From Paenibacillus oralis (GTDB lineage Bacteria; Bacillota; Bacilli; Paenibacillales; Paenibacillaceae), in the NCBI RefSeq assembly GCF_003863965.1, contig NZ_RRCN01000001.1, positions 3,058,304 through 3,122,303 of the forward strand: a stretch of 64,000 bases of DNA, read 5' to 3'. Below are positions 24,141 through 33,732 of this stretch, in pieces; position 1 is the stretch's first letter, and each line of letters starts with the position of its first letter. The position numbers were made by a program, and so were the translations under genes. The notes under the pieces were generated by a model. The model saw nothing but the letters and a program-made list of their open reading frames with translations. It ran no database searches and was not told the origin of the DNA.

Positions 24141-25049
24141 ATGGCGCTTTCTTTCTGTATCGTAGACGATGATATTAGCGCGAGAAGAATGCTGCAGCAT
24201 ATCATTGAAGACGGCGGGCTCGGTGAAGTGGCGGGAACAGCAGGCAGCGGGCAGGAAGGAGTGCGCCAAATCTTGAGCGAGGCCCCGGACATCGTGCTGA
24301 TGGATCTTTTGATGCCCGATCAGGACGGCATCGAGGCGATCGATTCACTGCGCGCTCAAGGCTGCGGCGCCAAATTCGTGATGATCTCGCAGATTGAAAA
24401 TCAGGATATGGTCGGACGGGCGTACCGGAGCGGCATCGAGTTTTTTATTCGCAAGCCGATCAACCGGATCGAGGTGGAAACCGTGCTGCGCAAGGTGAAC
24501 GAACGTTACGCCATGGGGCATTATTTGGAAGAAATCCGGTCCAGCCTGAAAAAACTGGAGGGCCTTCGGCCCGCGCCTCCCGTTACGGCTGGGAAACGGG
24601 CCGTGCGCGAAGCGATTCAGCCGATCCTGATGAATATGGGGTTGATCGGGGAAAGCGGCAGCCGCGACATGATCACGATCATGGGGCTGCTGATCGAACG
24701 CGGAGCCGGTGCGAACATGCCGCCGCTGAAGGAGCTGTACCGCCAGGCGGCGGCGATGTACAAGGATAAGCCGGAGGAGATCGCCAAGGAGGTCAAAGCG
24801 ATCGAGCAGCGGCTGCGCCGCGCACTGGCGGCGGGGCTGACCAATCTGGCTTCGCTCGGTTTGACCGACTACGGCAACCCCCGGTTCGAATATTACGCCC
24901 CGCTTTATTTCGATTTCGAGGACGTGCGGCTGAAAATGAAGGAAATCGAAGAGGGCCGAGAGACCGGCGGCGGTGGTAAGGTGAAGGTCAACATCAAAAA
25001 GTTTTTGCAGGTGTTGTATATCGAGCTGCAGGAGCAGATGAACGGATAG
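24141..25049 (+). CDS. Response regulator, GlnL (YcbB)-like
   Basis: A 302-residue regulator. The receiver domain occupies residues 1-120, with acidic pocket IVDDD and the phospho-acceptor Asp in DIVLMDLLMPDQDG; FFIRKPI holds the conserved Lys. The C-terminal region (about 150-300; ILMNMGLIGESGSRDM, IEQRLRRALAAGLTNLASLGL, FLQVLYIELQEQMN) fits the YcbB DNA-binding domain of GlnL rather than the common OmpR or NarL types. GGGGAGGGG precedes the ATG, 84 bp after the kinase. It probably controls the upstream transporter in response to glutamine. Confidence 0.88.
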   Translation: MALSFCIVDDDISARRMLQHIIEDGGLGEVAGTAGSGQEGVRQILSEAPDIVLMDLLMPDQDGIEAIDSLRAQGCGAKFVMISQIENQDMVGRAYRSGIEFFIRKPINRIEVETVLRKVNERYAMGHYLEEIRSSLKKLEGLRPAPPVTAGKRAVREAIQPILMNMGLIGESGSRDMITIMGLLIERGAGANMPPLKELYRQAAAMYKDKPEEIAKEVKAIEQRLRRALAAGLTNLASLGLTDYGNPRFEYYAPLYFDFEDVRLKMKEIEEGRETGGGGKVKVNIKKFLQVLYIELQEQMNG

Positions 25050-25052
25050 TTC

Positions 25053-25077
25053 GCCGCTGCTTTTGCGGCTTTTTTTG
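25053..25077 (+). terminator. Intrinsic terminator of the two-component operon
   Basis: GCCGC pairs with GCGGC across TGCTTTT, followed by seven Ts, immediately after the response regulator stop. Confidence 0.85.
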
Positions 25078-25153
25078 TGGAGATAATGCTGAGCGGCCGA
25101 ATGTGGCGGACGCACCTGTTGTTCCGGTTGGGGGGAAGATTTGGAAGGATCAA

Positions 25154-25332
25154 ATGCAAAAGTACATTTCAAGTCGGGAAAGTGTTGCTTCTGAGCTTGG
25201 TGGAATGCAAAAGTACAGTTGATTTGGCGGGAAATGGTAAATTTTAGTTGATTTCTGAAAAATGAACTGCACTTTTACACTTGACTAGGCGAAATTGGGC
25301 AGTTTGAGCGGAAATCACCTGCACTTTTGCAT
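25154..25332. repeat. Four-arm intergenic repeat, family D, copy 2
   Basis: Forward arms ATGCAAAAGTACA start at 25154 and 25205 (51 bp apart); reverse arms TGCACTTTTACAC and TGCACTTTTGCAT end at 25280 and 25332 (52 bp apart). The layout equals that of the copy at 17651-17833. Confidence 0.7.
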
Positions 25333-25391
25333 TTGGTGGAATTTTGCGAGCCGCAACGTCACTAGGTATGATCACAAAAAAATTCCAAAAG

Positions 25392-25425
25392 CGAACATTC
25401 GCATTTTACATTTCATTAATGTTCG
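25392..25425 (+). promoter_or_regulatory. PurR boxes of the purine operon
   Basis: CGAACATT (25392-25399) and AATGTTCG (25418-25425) form a perfect inverted pair 18 bp apart, matching the two PurBoxes bound by the PurR dimer in B. subtilis. They lie just upstream of the -35 box. PRPP releases PurR when purines are scarce. Confidence 0.88.
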
Positions 25426-25433
25426 TGTTTGAG

Positions 25434-25463
25434 TTGACATGTCGTGTCCGCCATTGGTAAACT
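25434..25463 (+). promoter_or_regulatory. Sigma-A promoter of the pur operon
   Basis: TTGACA, an 18-bp spacer and TAAACT, directly downstream of the PurBoxes and about 55 bp ahead of the guanine aptamer. Confidence 0.85.
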
Positions 25464-25521
25464 AGTAGAGCATAGGCGGTTCTCCGCCGAACATAATAAA
25501 GTGAGGGTTAAACAACCTCTT

Positions 25522-25594
25522 AAACTCGTATAATACCGGGAATAGGGCCCGGAAGTTTCTACCCGAGAACCGTAAATTTTCGGACTACGAGCGA
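25522..25594 (+). ncRNA. Guanine (purine) riboswitch aptamer
   Basis: The three-way junction is clear: P1 CTCGTA / TACGAG, P2 CCGGG / CCCGG with its loop, the conserved GTTTCTACC junction, P3 and the following GGACTACGAG. The base that pairs with the ligand is C (GACTA), which specifies guanine or hypoxanthine rather than adenine. Ligand binding should favour the terminator just downstream and shut the operon. Confidence 0.93.
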
Positions 25595-25607
25595 ATACGT
25601 GATGAAG

Positions 25608-25638
25608 GTAAGGCGGCTCTGCACGGGAAGCCTTTTTT
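25608..25638 (+). terminator. Riboswitch expression-platform terminator
   Basis: AAGGCGGCT...GGAAGCCTT can form a stem and is followed by six Ts, starting 14 bp after the aptamer. Confidence 0.7.
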
Positions 25639-26086
25639 AAGATATCAAAGGGGAATTTCCTTATAAGGCCTGGGCGTCATGCACCGGGCTTTATGTTCCC
25701 CGCGGGTTAATGGTATCCGCTCAAACTTTGGGGGAGCGCCCCGGTGCCAACAGTCAGCATCGCCGCTGGAGCGGCTCGAGTTCGCCCGGTCTTGAACGGC
25801 CGGATGACCGGCCTCCGTCATGCAGCCGGCAGCGCCCGCCAACCCTTACCTTCCGGCCTTGTCCGTCGTATTCTCTCGTGGTCCGCGAATTTCTCGAAAA
25901 TACTTCGTTATTTTCAGAGGTGCGGACCTTTTTAAGTATGTAGCGGTAATTTATTCTTGCGATATAAGGAAGCCGATGTTTAGATGCTACTTCTTTCTAA
26001 TATTTTCAAAAGATGATTTTTGGAACTACCTCTAAATATCCGGCCATTTTGGAACCATAGAATAATAATAGAAAGTGGGATGAGGG
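25639..26086 (+). other. Long purE leader, no gene recognised
   Basis: About 450 bp separate the riboswitch terminator from purE. Short frames here show no family likeness. One arm resembling the family E repeat (CGTTATTTTC, about 25887-25914) and possible degenerate partners up to 26050 are visible, but the four-arm spacing is not clean. Confidence 0.4.
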
Positions 26087-26584
26087 ATGACAGCACAAGT
26101 TGCAGTGATTATGGGCAGCAAATCGGATTGGGAGACGATGTCCCACGCCTGCGCCGTTTTGGAAGAATTGGGAATTCCGTATGAAAAAAATGTTGTCTCC
26201 GCACACCGCACTCCGGACTTGATGTTCGAGTTTGCGGAGCAGGCTGCGGAGCGCGGGCTTAAAGTGATCATCGCGGGTGCCGGGGGCGCTGCCCATTTGC
26301 CGGGCATGGTGGCGGCGAAAACGACGCTGCCGGTCATCGGCGTGCCGGTCAAGTCGGCCGCGTTGAACGGCCTCGATTCGCTGCTGTCGATCGTGCAGAT
26401 GCCGGGCGGCATCCCGGTCGGAACGGTGGCGATCGGCAAAGCCGGCGCGATCAACGCCGGACTGCTCGCCGCGCAGATTCTCGGCGCGTTTGATCCCGAG
26501 CTGATGCGCCGCGTGCAGGAGCGCCGCGACCGGATTCGCGAAGAGGTGCTGGCGAGCGGCGCGGAGCTGGAGGCGGCGGAATGA
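26087..26584 (+). CDS. purE: N5-carboxyaminoimidazole ribonucleotide mutase
   Basis: A 165-residue class I PurE that moves the carboxyl group of N5-CAIR to give CAIR, step 6b of purine synthesis. The substrate loop is [10 protein letters not shown] and the core AHRTPDLM and [11 protein letters not shown] motifs are intact, as is [28 protein letters not shown] precedes the ATG. First gene of the twelve-gene pur operon, overlapping purK by four bases. Confidence 0.97.
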   Translation: MTAQVAVIMGSKSDWETMSHACAVLEELGIPYEKNVVSAHRTPDLMFEFAEQAAERGLKVIIAGAGGAAHLPGMVAAKTTLPVIGVPVKSAALNGLDSLLSIVQMPGGIPVGTVAIGKAGAINAGLLAAQILGAFDPELMRRVQERRDRIREEVLASGAELEAAE

Positions 26585-27993
26585 GGGACGAAGCGATGGC
26601 AGGTCAAGGCGGAGCGGGGGAGCAAGCGGCGGCTGGGCAAGCTGGCGTAGCGAAGCAAGCGCTGGCCGGGCAAGGCGCAGGAGCAGGGAGCCAAGCGAAG
26701 GCCGGACAAAGCGCCGGCCAAAACGGCGAAGCGCCGCCGGTAATCGCTCCGGGCGCGACGATCGGCGTGCTCGGCGGCGGGCAGCTCGGGCGGATGATGG
26801 CGCTCGCCGGCAGCAACCTCGGCTACCACTTCGTGACGCTGGATCCGGCGCCGGATTCGCCGTGCGGCCAGGTGGCCGGGCAAATCGTCGCCCGTTACGA
26901 CGATCAAGAGGCCGCCCGCCAGCTCGCCGAGCGCTCGGACGTGATCACGTACGAGTTCGAGAACGTGGACGCTGGCGTGGCCGCGCTGCTCGAGGAGCTG
27001 TCGTACGTGCCGCAGGGGAGCAAGCTGCTGTACACGACCCAGCACCGGCTGCGCGAGAAACGCGCGATCGAAGCGGCGGGCGTGAAAGTGGCTCCGTATG
27101 CGGAAATCGGCAGCGAAGAGGAGCTGCGGGCGGCGGTCCAGCGGCTCGGCATTCCGTCGGTGCTGAAAACGGCCACCGGCGGTTATGACGGCAAAGGGCA
27201 ATGGGTGATCCGCTCGGAAGCGGAAATCGGCCCGGCCTACGCCGAGCTGAGCAAAGCCGGTACGGAGCTCGTATTAGAGCAGTTCATCCCGTTTGTGAAG
27301 GAGCTTTCCGTCATCGCGGCGCGCAGTCCGCGCGGGGAAATTAAAACGTTCCCGGTGGCGGAAAATATCCATGTCGGCAATATTTTGCATCTATCGATCG
27401 TGCCGGCCCGGGTGGAAGAGCGGGTGCAGCGGGAGGCCGAACGGTTGGCCGCCCGCATCGCGGAAGGTATGGAAGCGGTGGGGCTGCTGGCCGTGGAGAT
27501 GTTTTTGACCGCGGGCGGCGAGCTGTTCGTCAACGAGTTGGCGCCGCGGCCGCATAATTCGGGTCACTATACGATGGAGGCCTGCACGACCTCGCAGTTT
27601 GAGCAGCACGTACGGGCCGTGTGCAATTTGCCGCTCGGCAAGGCGGAGCTGCTCTCGCCGGTCGTGATGGTGAACGTGCTCGGCGAGCATTTGGAGGCCG
27701 TGCGCGAGGCGATGGTAAGCGGGGGTTGGCCAAGCGAAGGGAGCGGGAAGGATGCGGCGTCGTGGGAAGGCGGTTCGCCGGCCGGCCGGCCTCTGCTGGA
27801 CTCCGCCCCGGCGGATGGGAAAACGGCCGGCCGGCAAGCTGGATTCCCGGTCATTCCCAAAGTACACTTATATGGAAAGAACGGAGCCGCGCCGAAGCGG
27901 AAAATGGGGCATATCAATCTGCTCTGCCGGGATGTGGAGGACGGGCTTCGTTGGATAGAGGAAACCAACATTTGGAGGAATGAACGCAAATGA
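26581..27993 (+). CDS. purK: N5-carboxyaminoimidazole ribonucleotide synthase
   Basis: A 470-residue ATP-grasp enzyme that makes N5-CAIR from AIR, ATP and bicarbonate. The family core begins only at about residue 58 ([20 protein letters not shown]); [14 protein letters not shown] and [17 protein letters not shown] are canonical. Two additions stand out: an N-terminal tail of about 57 Gly/Ala/Gln residues (repeated AGQG/AGQA words), and a Gly/Ser/Pro-rich insert near residues 380-420 before PKVHLYGK. Typical PurK is about 375-400 residues. The ATG overlaps the purE stop (ATGA), with GGAGG inside purE, so the long start is likely used. Both additions avoid the catalytic core, so activity is probably kept. 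Confidence 0.93.
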   Translation: MRDEAMAGQGGAGEQAAAGQAGVAKQALAGQGAGAGSQAKAGQSAGQNGEAPPVIAPGATIGVLGGGQLGRMMALAGSNLGYHFVTLDPAPDSPCGQVAGQIVARYDDQEAARQLAERSDVITYEFENVDAGVAALLEELSYVPQGSKLLYTTQHRLREKRAIEAAGVKVAPYAEIGSEEELRAAVQRLGIPSVLKTATGGYDGKGQWVIRSEAEIGPAYAELSKAGTELVLEQFIPFVKELSVIAARSPRGEIKTFPVAENIHVGNILHLSIVPARVEERVQREAERLAARIAEGMEAVGLLAVEMFLTAGGELFVNELAPRPHNSGHYTMEACTTSQFEQHVRAVCNLPLGKAELLSPVVMVNVLGEHLEAVREAMVSGGWPSEGSGKDAASWEGGSPAGRPLLDSAPADGKTAGRQAGFPVIPKVHLYGKNGAAPKRKMGHINLLCRDVEDGLRWIEETNIWRNERK

Positions 27994-29288
27994 TCGAACG
28001 CTACAGCAGACCGGAAATGAGAGCGATCTGGACGGAGGAAAACAAATTCAAAGCTTGGCTGGAAGTGGAGCTTTGCGCCTGCGAGGCTTGGGCCGAACTG
28101 GGCGTCATCCCGAAGGAGGACGTGGCTCAACTACGCCAAAACGCCTCGTTCGACATTGACCGGATCTATGAAATCGAGCAGGAGACGCGCCATGACGTGA
28201 TCGCCTTTACCCGGGCGGTTTCGGAAAGCCTGGGCCCGGAGCGCAAATGGGTGCACTACGGCTTGACCTCGACGGACGTGGTGGACACGGCGCTGGGGTA
28301 TTTGCTGAAGCAGGCCAACGAAATTCTTGAGCGGGATATTTTGAACTTTATTGATATTTTGCGGGAAAAAGCGCTCGCCTACAAAGACACGCCGATGATG
28401 GGCCGGACGCATGGCGTGCATGCCGAACCGACAACGTTTGGGCTGAAGATGGCGCTCTGGCATGAAGAGATGAAGCGCAATCTAGAGCGCTTCCGCCGTG
28501 CGGCGGATGGAGTGCAGTTCGGCAAAATCTCCGGCGCGGTAGGGACGTACGCGAATATCGATCCGTTCGTGGAGCAGTTCGTGTGCGAGAAGCTGGGCAC
28601 AACGGCCGCGCCGATTTCCACGCAAACGCTGCAGCGCGACCGCCATGCCGAATATATGGCCACGCTGGCGCTGGTCGCCACGTCGCTCGACAAATTCGCC
28701 ACGGAAATCCGCGCCCTGCAAAAAAGCGAATTCCGCGAGGTGGAGGAAGCGTTCGCCAAAGGGCAAAAAGGTTCGTCGGCGATGCCGCACAAGCGCAATC
28801 CGATCGGCTGCGAGAACATTTCCGGCCTGTCGCGCGTGATCCGCGGTCATATGGTTTCGGCCTACGAAAACGTGACGCTGTGGCATGAACGCGACATCTC
28901 GCATTCTTCGGTGGAGCGCGTGATTTTGCCCGATGCGACGATGCTGCTGAACTACATGCTGAACCGCTTCGGCAACATCGTGAAAAACTTGACGGTGTTC
29001 CCGGAAAATATGAAACGCAACATGGGCCGCACGTTTGGCGTACCGTTCTCAGGCCGCGTCATGACGAAGCTGATCGACAAAGGCTTCAGCCGCGAGCAGG
29101 CTTACGACACGGTGCAGCCGCGGGCGATGCAGGCCTGGGAAACCCAGCGGCAGTTCCGCGACATTGTCGAGGAGACGCCGGAAATCACCGCCGTGCTGAG
29201 CAAGGAAGAGATCGACGACGCGTTTAATCCGGCTTGGCATTTGAAGCATGTGGACACGATTTTCCGCAAGCTGGGTTTGGTTGAGTAA
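27990..29288 (+). CDS. purB: Adenylosuccinate lyase
   Basis: A 432-residue fumarase/aspartase-superfamily enzyme, acting twice in purine synthesis: SAICAR to AICAR and adenylosuccinate to AMP. The signature [16 protein letters not shown], the catalytic His region [14 protein letters not shown] and the TSTDVVDT loop are all present. It overlaps purK by four bases (ATGA) with GGAGG ahead, so translation is coupled. Confidence 0.97.
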   Translation: MIERYSRPEMRAIWTEENKFKAWLEVELCACEAWAELGVIPKEDVAQLRQNASFDIDRIYEIEQETRHDVIAFTRAVSESLGPERKWVHYGLTSTDVVDTALGYLLKQANEILERDILNFIDILREKALAYKDTPMMGRTHGVHAEPTTFGLKMALWHEEMKRNLERFRRAADGVQFGKISGAVGTYANIDPFVEQFVCEKLGTTAAPISTQTLQRDRHAEYMATLALVATSLDKFATEIRALQKSEFREVEEAFAKGQKGSSAMPHKRNPIGCENISGLSRVIRGHMVSAYENVTLWHERDISHSSVERVILPDATMLLNYMLNRFGNIVKNLTVFPENMKRNMGRTFGVPFSGRVMTKLIDKGFSREQAYDTVQPRAMQAWETQRQFRDIVEETPEITAVLSKEEIDDAFNPAWHLKHVDTIFRKLGLVE

Positions 29289-29312
29289 GAAGGGCGCCAG
29301 CCACCTCGGATG

Positions 29313-29510
29313 ATAACGGTAAGAAATACCGCTATTTATCCGGTTTTGCGGCAGCACCGCCAAATAGCGGAACAGAAGGGCGTTATTTTCGGAGAAAGTG
29401 GTCAAAATGGACGTTTGCAGCCGGAGTAGAAGGAAATAGCGCCCCATTTTACCGCTATACTGCGAATTTTGTTGAATCGCGGAAGGATAGCTGCTTTATT
29501 TACCGTTATT
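29313..29510. repeat. Four-arm intergenic repeat, family E, copy 3
   Basis: Quasi-palindromic arms (AAATAGCGG...CGTTATTTTC type) start at 29313, 29362, 29434 and 29485: spacings 49, 72 and 51 bp. It lies between purB and purC, inside the pur transcription unit, so it should be present in the mRNA. Confidence 0.65.
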
Positions 29511-29545
29511 GCAATCATTAAGTGTAATTTGAGGGGGACAGCGAC

Positions 29546-30445
29546 ATGTCATCACCGGCAATTTCCACGGCGGCGGAGTTGGTAAACGCCCCGCTGCTGT
29601 ATAAAGGCAAAGTGCGGGAGCTGTACGACCTTGGCGAGCATTATTTGATCGTCGTGACCGACCGCATTTCCGCTTTTGACTACGTGCTTGAACCGGCGGT
29701 GCCGGACAAAGGCAATGTGCTGAACCGCCTGAGCGCGTTCTGGTTCGGTAGGACCCAGCATCTGCTGGAGAACCACGTGATTCATACAGATGTGGAGCTT
29801 TTGGGGGATGTCGTTCCCGAGGCACACAAGCCTTTGCTAAAAAACCGCGTGATGGTCACCCGCAAAGCCGAGCGCATCGATATCGAATGCGTGGTTCGCG
29901 GCTACGTTACCGGCGGCGGCTGGCGGCAGTACGAGCTTAGCGGCGAAATCAACGGCATCAAGCTGCCGGAGGGCCTGCGCAAAAACGCCAAGCTGGCGGA
30001 GCCGATTTTTACGCCGGCGGCGAAAAACGACGTCGGCCACGACGAAGACATCTCCTTTGCGGAGATGGCCGACAAGGTCGGCGCGGATTTGGCGCAGCAG
30101 CTGCGCAGCCGCAGCCTGGAGCTTTACGCTTTTGCCCGGGATTTTTGCGAAGCGCGCGGGATCATTCTCGCCGACTGCAAGCTGGAATTCGGGCTGGTGG
30201 ATGGCAAGCTGATTTTGATCGACGAGATTTTCACCCCGGATGCGTCGCGTTTTTGGGCCAAAGAAAATTACGCCCTCGACATCGAAATCGACAGCATGGA
30301 TAAAGAGCCGGTACGCGTTTACCTGGCCGGTTCGGATTGGGACAAGAACAGCCAGCCCGATCCGCTGCCAGGGCATGTGGTTGAAGAAACGACCCGGCGT
30401 TACCGCGACATTTACCGGCGCCTGACCGGGCATGAGTTGGAGTAG
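29546..30445 (+). CDS. purC: SAICAR synthase, long form
   Basis: A 299-residue enzyme that joins aspartate to CAIR. Motifs LLYKGKVRELYDLGEHYLIV, TDRISAFD, VRGYVTGGGWRQY and DEIFTPDASRFW are clear. It is of the longer class (about 295-305 residues, as in yeast Ade1 and many actinobacteria), whereas the B. subtilis PurC is about 240 residues with an N-terminus of different character. It sits in the usual operon position, bounded upstream by a repeat element and downstream by short tandem repeats. GAGGGGG precedes the ATG. Confidence 0.95.
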   Translation: MSSPAISTAAELVNAPLLYKGKVRELYDLGEHYLIVVTDRISAFDYVLEPAVPDKGNVLNRLSAFWFGRTQHLLENHVIHTDVELLGDVVPEAHKPLLKNRVMVTRKAERIDIECVVRGYVTGGGWRQYELSGEINGIKLPEGLRKNAKLAEPIFTPAAKNDVGHDEDISFAEMADKVGADLAQQLRSRSLELYAFARDFCEARGIILADCKLEFGLVDGKLILIDEIFTPDASRFWAKENYALDIEIDSMDKEPVRVYLAGSDWDKNSQPDPLPGHVVEETTRRYRDIYRRLTGHELE

Positions 30446-30481
30446 GGAGCAGGCGGAAAAGACAAACACACGCGGCGGGGC

Positions 30482-30534
30482 GCATAAGTCCAAACAGCTG
30501 CATAAGTCCAAACAAGCTGCATAAGTCCAAACAA
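30482..30534. repeat. Short tandem repeat between purC and purS
   Basis: GCATAAGTCCAAACA is repeated three times with a period of 18-19 bp (starts 30482, 30500, 30519). It ends seven bases before the purS ribosome binding site. Confidence 0.85.
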
Positions 30535-30553
30535 TAGGAGGAATACGAGTAAC

Positions 30554-30799
30554 ATGATTAAAGCGAACGTTTATGTCACGATCAAGCAAAGTGTACTGGA
30601 TCCGCAGGGAGTAGCGGTGCAGGGAGCGCTTCATTCCATGGGCTTCAGGGAAGTGGAGAGCGTCCGCATCGGCAAATATATGGAGCTTACGCTGGACACG
30701 AACGACCGCTCTGAGGCGGAAGCCCGCGTCAAGGCGATGTGCGAGAAGCTTTTGGCCAATACGGTGGTAGAAGATTACCGCTTTGAATTGGAGGGCTGA
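30554..30799 (+). CDS. purS: FGAM synthase subunit PurS
   Basis: An 81-residue small subunit that bridges PurL and PurQ and helps channel ammonia. The start [19 protein letters not shown] and the GKYMELTLD strand are typical. AGGAGG lies ahead of the ATG; the stop is four bases before purQ. Confidence 0.96.
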   Translation: MIKANVYVTIKQSVLDPQGVAVQGALHSMGFREVESVRIGKYMELTLDTNDRSEAEARVKAMCEKLLANTVVEDYRFELEG

Positions 30800-30803
30800 A
30801 TCG

Positions 30804-31493
30804 ATGAAATTCGCGGTACTCGTATTTCCCGGTTCCAACTGTGATATCGACTGTTATAAAGCGGTGGAGGAAGCATTAGGCGAACCCGTCGATTACGTGT
30901 GGCATACGGCGACCGATCTTTCCGCGTACGACTGCATCCTGGTTCCCGGAGGCTTTTCCTATGGCGATTACTTGCGCTGCGGGGCGATTTCCCGGTTCGC
31001 GCCGGTAATGGCCGAGGTGGCCAAAGCCGCGGAGGAAGGCAAATATATTCTCGGCATCTGCAACGGATTTCAGATTTTGACGGAAGCCGGGCTGCTGCCG
31101 GGGACGCTCCGCCGCAACATGTCGCTGAAATTCCGCTGTCATGACACGGTGCTGCGGGTCGAAAACAACGCAAATCCGTTTACAACGCTGTACGCCCCGG
31201 GCGAAGAGATTACGATTCCGATCGCGCACGGCGAAGGCAATTATTATTGTGATGAAGAAACGCTGGCTAAATTGCGGCAAAATAACCAGATAATTTTCCG
31301 GTATGTGAATAACCCGAACGGGTCAGTGGACGATATCGCCGGCATTTCCAATGAACGCGGCAACGTGGTCGGCATGATGCCCCATCCGGAGCGCGCGGTG
31401 AACGCCCTGCTTGGACCTACGGACGGCAAAAAAATGTTTACATCTATTTTGAAGGCTTGGAGGGATCGGCATGAGTCAGCAAGTGTCCGCTAA
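30804..31493 (+). CDS. purQ: FGAM synthase glutaminase subunit PurQ
   Basis: A 229-residue class I glutamine amidotransferase that supplies ammonia to PurL. Nucleophile Cys lies in [30 protein letters not shown] and the His-Glu pair in MMPHPERAV complete the triad. I take ATG 30804 ([14 protein letters not shown]), eight bases after GGAGGG, rather than the upstream 30783 ATG inside purS. Its end overlaps purL by 23 bases. Confidence 0.97.
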   Translation: MKFAVLVFPGSNCDIDCYKAVEEALGEPVDYVWHTATDLSAYDCILVPGGFSYGDYLRCGAISRFAPVMAEVAKAAEEGKYILGICNGFQILTEAGLLPGTLRRNMSLKFRCHDTVLRVENNANPFTTLYAPGEEITIPIAHGEGNYYCDEETLAKLRQNNQIIFRYVNNPNGSVDDIAGISNERGNVVGMMPHPERAVNALLGPTDGKKMFTSILKAWRDRHESASVR

Positions 31494-33732
31494 GGAACCG
31501 AATGCAGAGCAAATTGCGGAGCAAGAAATTTACAAACAGATGGGCGTTTCGGATAGCGAATACGAGCTGATCTGCGGGTTTTTGGGCCGCAAGCCGAACT
31601 ATACGGAAATCGGCGTGTTCAGCGTCATGTGGTCCGAGCACTGCGCCTACAAAAATTCGAAGCCGCTGCTGCGCCGCTTCCCGACCAGCGGACCGCGCGT
31701 TCTGATGGGCCCGGGGGAAGGCGCGGGGATCGTCGATATCGGCGACAACCAGGCGGTTGTGTTCAAAATCGAGAGCCATAACCACCCTTCCGCGGTGGAG
31801 CCTTATCAGGGAGCAGCGACGGGTGTGGGCGGGATTATCCGCGATATTTTTTCGATGGGGGCCAGACCGGTTGCGCTGCTGAATTCTTTGCGTTTCGGCA
31901 AGCTGGAGAGCGAGCGCGTGAAATATTTGTTCGAGCATGTCGTGTCCGGGATCGCCGGGTACGGCAACTGCATCGGCATCCCGACGGTCGGCGGCGAAGT
32001 TGTGTTCGACGAAAGCTATGAAGGGAACCCGCTTGTCAACGCGATGTGCGTCGGGCTGATCGACCACGACAAAATCCAGCGCGGCGTCGCCAAAGGCGTC
32101 GGCAACCCGGTGTTTTACGTTGGCCCGCCAACCGGCCGCGACGGCATCCACGGCGCGACGTTTGCGTCGGAGGAGTTGACGGAGGAATCCGAGGCGAAGC
32201 GGACGGCAGTGCAGGTCGGCGATCCGTTTATGGAAAAGCTGGTGATGGAAGCCTGCCTCGAACTGATCGACACCGGCATCGTGCTGGGGATTCAGGATAT
32301 GGGCGCGGCCGGGCTAACGTGCTCCAGCGCCGAGATGGCGAGCAAGGCCGGCAACGGTCTGGAGCTGTATCTCGATCAGGTGCCGCAGCGCGAAGAGGGC
32401 ATGACCGCTTACGAAATGATGTTGTCGGAATCGCAGGAACGGATGCTGTTCGTCGTCGAGCCGAAGGATGAGGCGCAGGCGCGGGAGATTTTTGAGCGCT
32501 GGGGCGTTATTTGCGCGAAAGTTGGCAAGGTGACGGACGATGGGCGGTTGAAGTTGTTCCAACACGGAGAACTGGTCGGCGATATGCCGGTGAAGGCGCT
32601 TGTGGACGAATGTCCGATTTATGACAAGCCTTCGGCGGTACCGGCTTATTATGAGCAAAACGCTGCGGTGGATACGCAGCGGTATGAAGAGGTGCGCGAT
32701 CTGGGCGGGGCGCTTGAGCAAGTGTTGTCTTCGCCTTCGCTCGCAAACAAAGCATGGGTCTACGATCAGTACGACTACATGGTGCGCACCAGCACGGCGG
32801 TTCGTCCGGGTTCGGACGCGGCGGTCGTGACGATCCACGGCACGCGCAAGGCGCTGGCGATGACGACCGACTGCAACGGCCGGTTCGTGTATCTCGATCC
32901 GGAGGTGGGCGGACGCATCGCGGTCAGCGAAGCGGCGCGCAACATCGTGTGCTCCGGGGCCGAGCCGCTGGCGATCACGGACAACCTGAATTTCGGCAGC
33001 CCGGAGAAGCCGGATATTTTCTGGCAGATGGAGCGGGCCGTAGATGGCATGGCGGAAGCTTGCCGTGAACTGGATACGCCGGTCATCGGCGGGAACGTCA
33101 GCTTGTACAACGAAAACGCCAAAGGCGCGATTTACCCGACGCCGGTTGTCGGCATGGTGGGGCTCGTGCACGATGTGGACCATATTACGACCCAGGGCTT
33201 CAAGTCCGAGGGCGACGTGATTTTCCTGCTCGGTGAAACAAAGGCGGAGCTTGGCGGCAGCGAGTTCCAGGCGGTCGTGCATGGCGTGGTTGAAGGGCGT
33301 CCGCCACAGTTGGATCTGGCAGTCGAGAAAAAACTGCTGGGCGCTGTGCTTGAAGCGATTCAAAGCGGGCTGGTGCGCTCGGCGCACGACCTGTCCGAAG
33401 GCGGGTTGGCCGCGGCGCTGGCGGAATCGTGCATCAGCGGCGGTTTGGGTGCGCAGGTCGATGTGGTTAGCGGCGGGCTGCGTCCGGATGTTTTGCTGTT
33501 TAGCGAGTCGCAGTCACGGATTTTGCTATCGGCATCGCCGGATAAGGCGGATGCATTGGAGCGGCTCGTTGCAGAGTGCGGCGTGCCGGTTGTGCGGATC
33601 GGTTCCGTTGCAGGCGCGGCTGCCGCTGGGGCAGAGCTGGCCGTTGCGGTGGACGGGGGTTCCGTGCTGAACAAGCCGGTCGAGCAGTTGAAACGCATCT
33701 GGGAGGATGTCATTCCATGTCTGATGAAATAA
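31471..33732 (+). CDS. purL: FGAM synthase large subunit PurL
   Basis: A 753-residue ATP-dependent amidotransferase synthase that turns FGAR into FGAM together with PurS and PurQ. Motifs [49 protein letters not shown] region and the second AIRS domain ([12 protein letters not shown]) are intact. It is the small PurL class found in Gram-positives and archaea. It overlaps purQ by 23 bases and purF by 16. Confidence 0.97.
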   Translation: MSQQVSAKEPNAEQIAEQEIYKQMGVSDSEYELICGFLGRKPNYTEIGVFSVMWSEHCAYKNSKPLLRRFPTSGPRVLMGPGEGAGIVDIGDNQAVVFKIESHNHPSAVEPYQGAATGVGGIIRDIFSMGARPVALLNSLRFGKLESERVKYLFEHVVSGIAGYGNCIGIPTVGGEVVFDESYEGNPLVNAMCVGLIDHDKIQRGVAKGVGNPVFYVGPPTGRDGIHGATFASEELTEESEAKRTAVQVGDPFMEKLVMEACLELIDTGIVLGIQDMGAAGLTCSSAEMASKAGNGLELYLDQVPQREEGMTAYEMMLSESQERMLFVVEPKDEAQAREIFERWGVICAKVGKVTDDGRLKLFQHGELVGDMPVKALVDECPIYDKPSAVPAYYEQNAAVDTQRYEEVRDLGGALEQVLSSPSLANKAWVYDQYDYMVRTSTAVRPGSDAAVVTIHGTRKALAMTTDCNGRFVYLDPEVGGRIAVSEAARNIVCSGAEPLAITDNLNFGSPEKPDIFWQMERAVDGMAEACRELDTPVIGGNVSLYNENAKGAIYPTPVVGMVGLVHDVDHITTQGFKSEGDVIFLLGETKAELGGSEFQAVVHGVVEGRPPQLDLAVEKKLLGAVLEAIQSGLVRSAHDLSEGGLAAALAESCISGGLGAQVDVVSGGLRPDVLLFSESQSRILLSASPDKADALERLVAECGVPVVRIGSVAGAAAAGAELAVAVDGGSVLNKPVEQLKRIWEDVIPCLMK

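Noticed and set aside
25710..26035. Short frames in the purE leader
   Set aside because: No family likeness or start signals; region is downstream of the riboswitch terminator and partly repeat-like.
32314..33387. 357-codon frame antisense to purL
   Set aside because: Shadow of the purL codon pattern; no start signals or family likeness.
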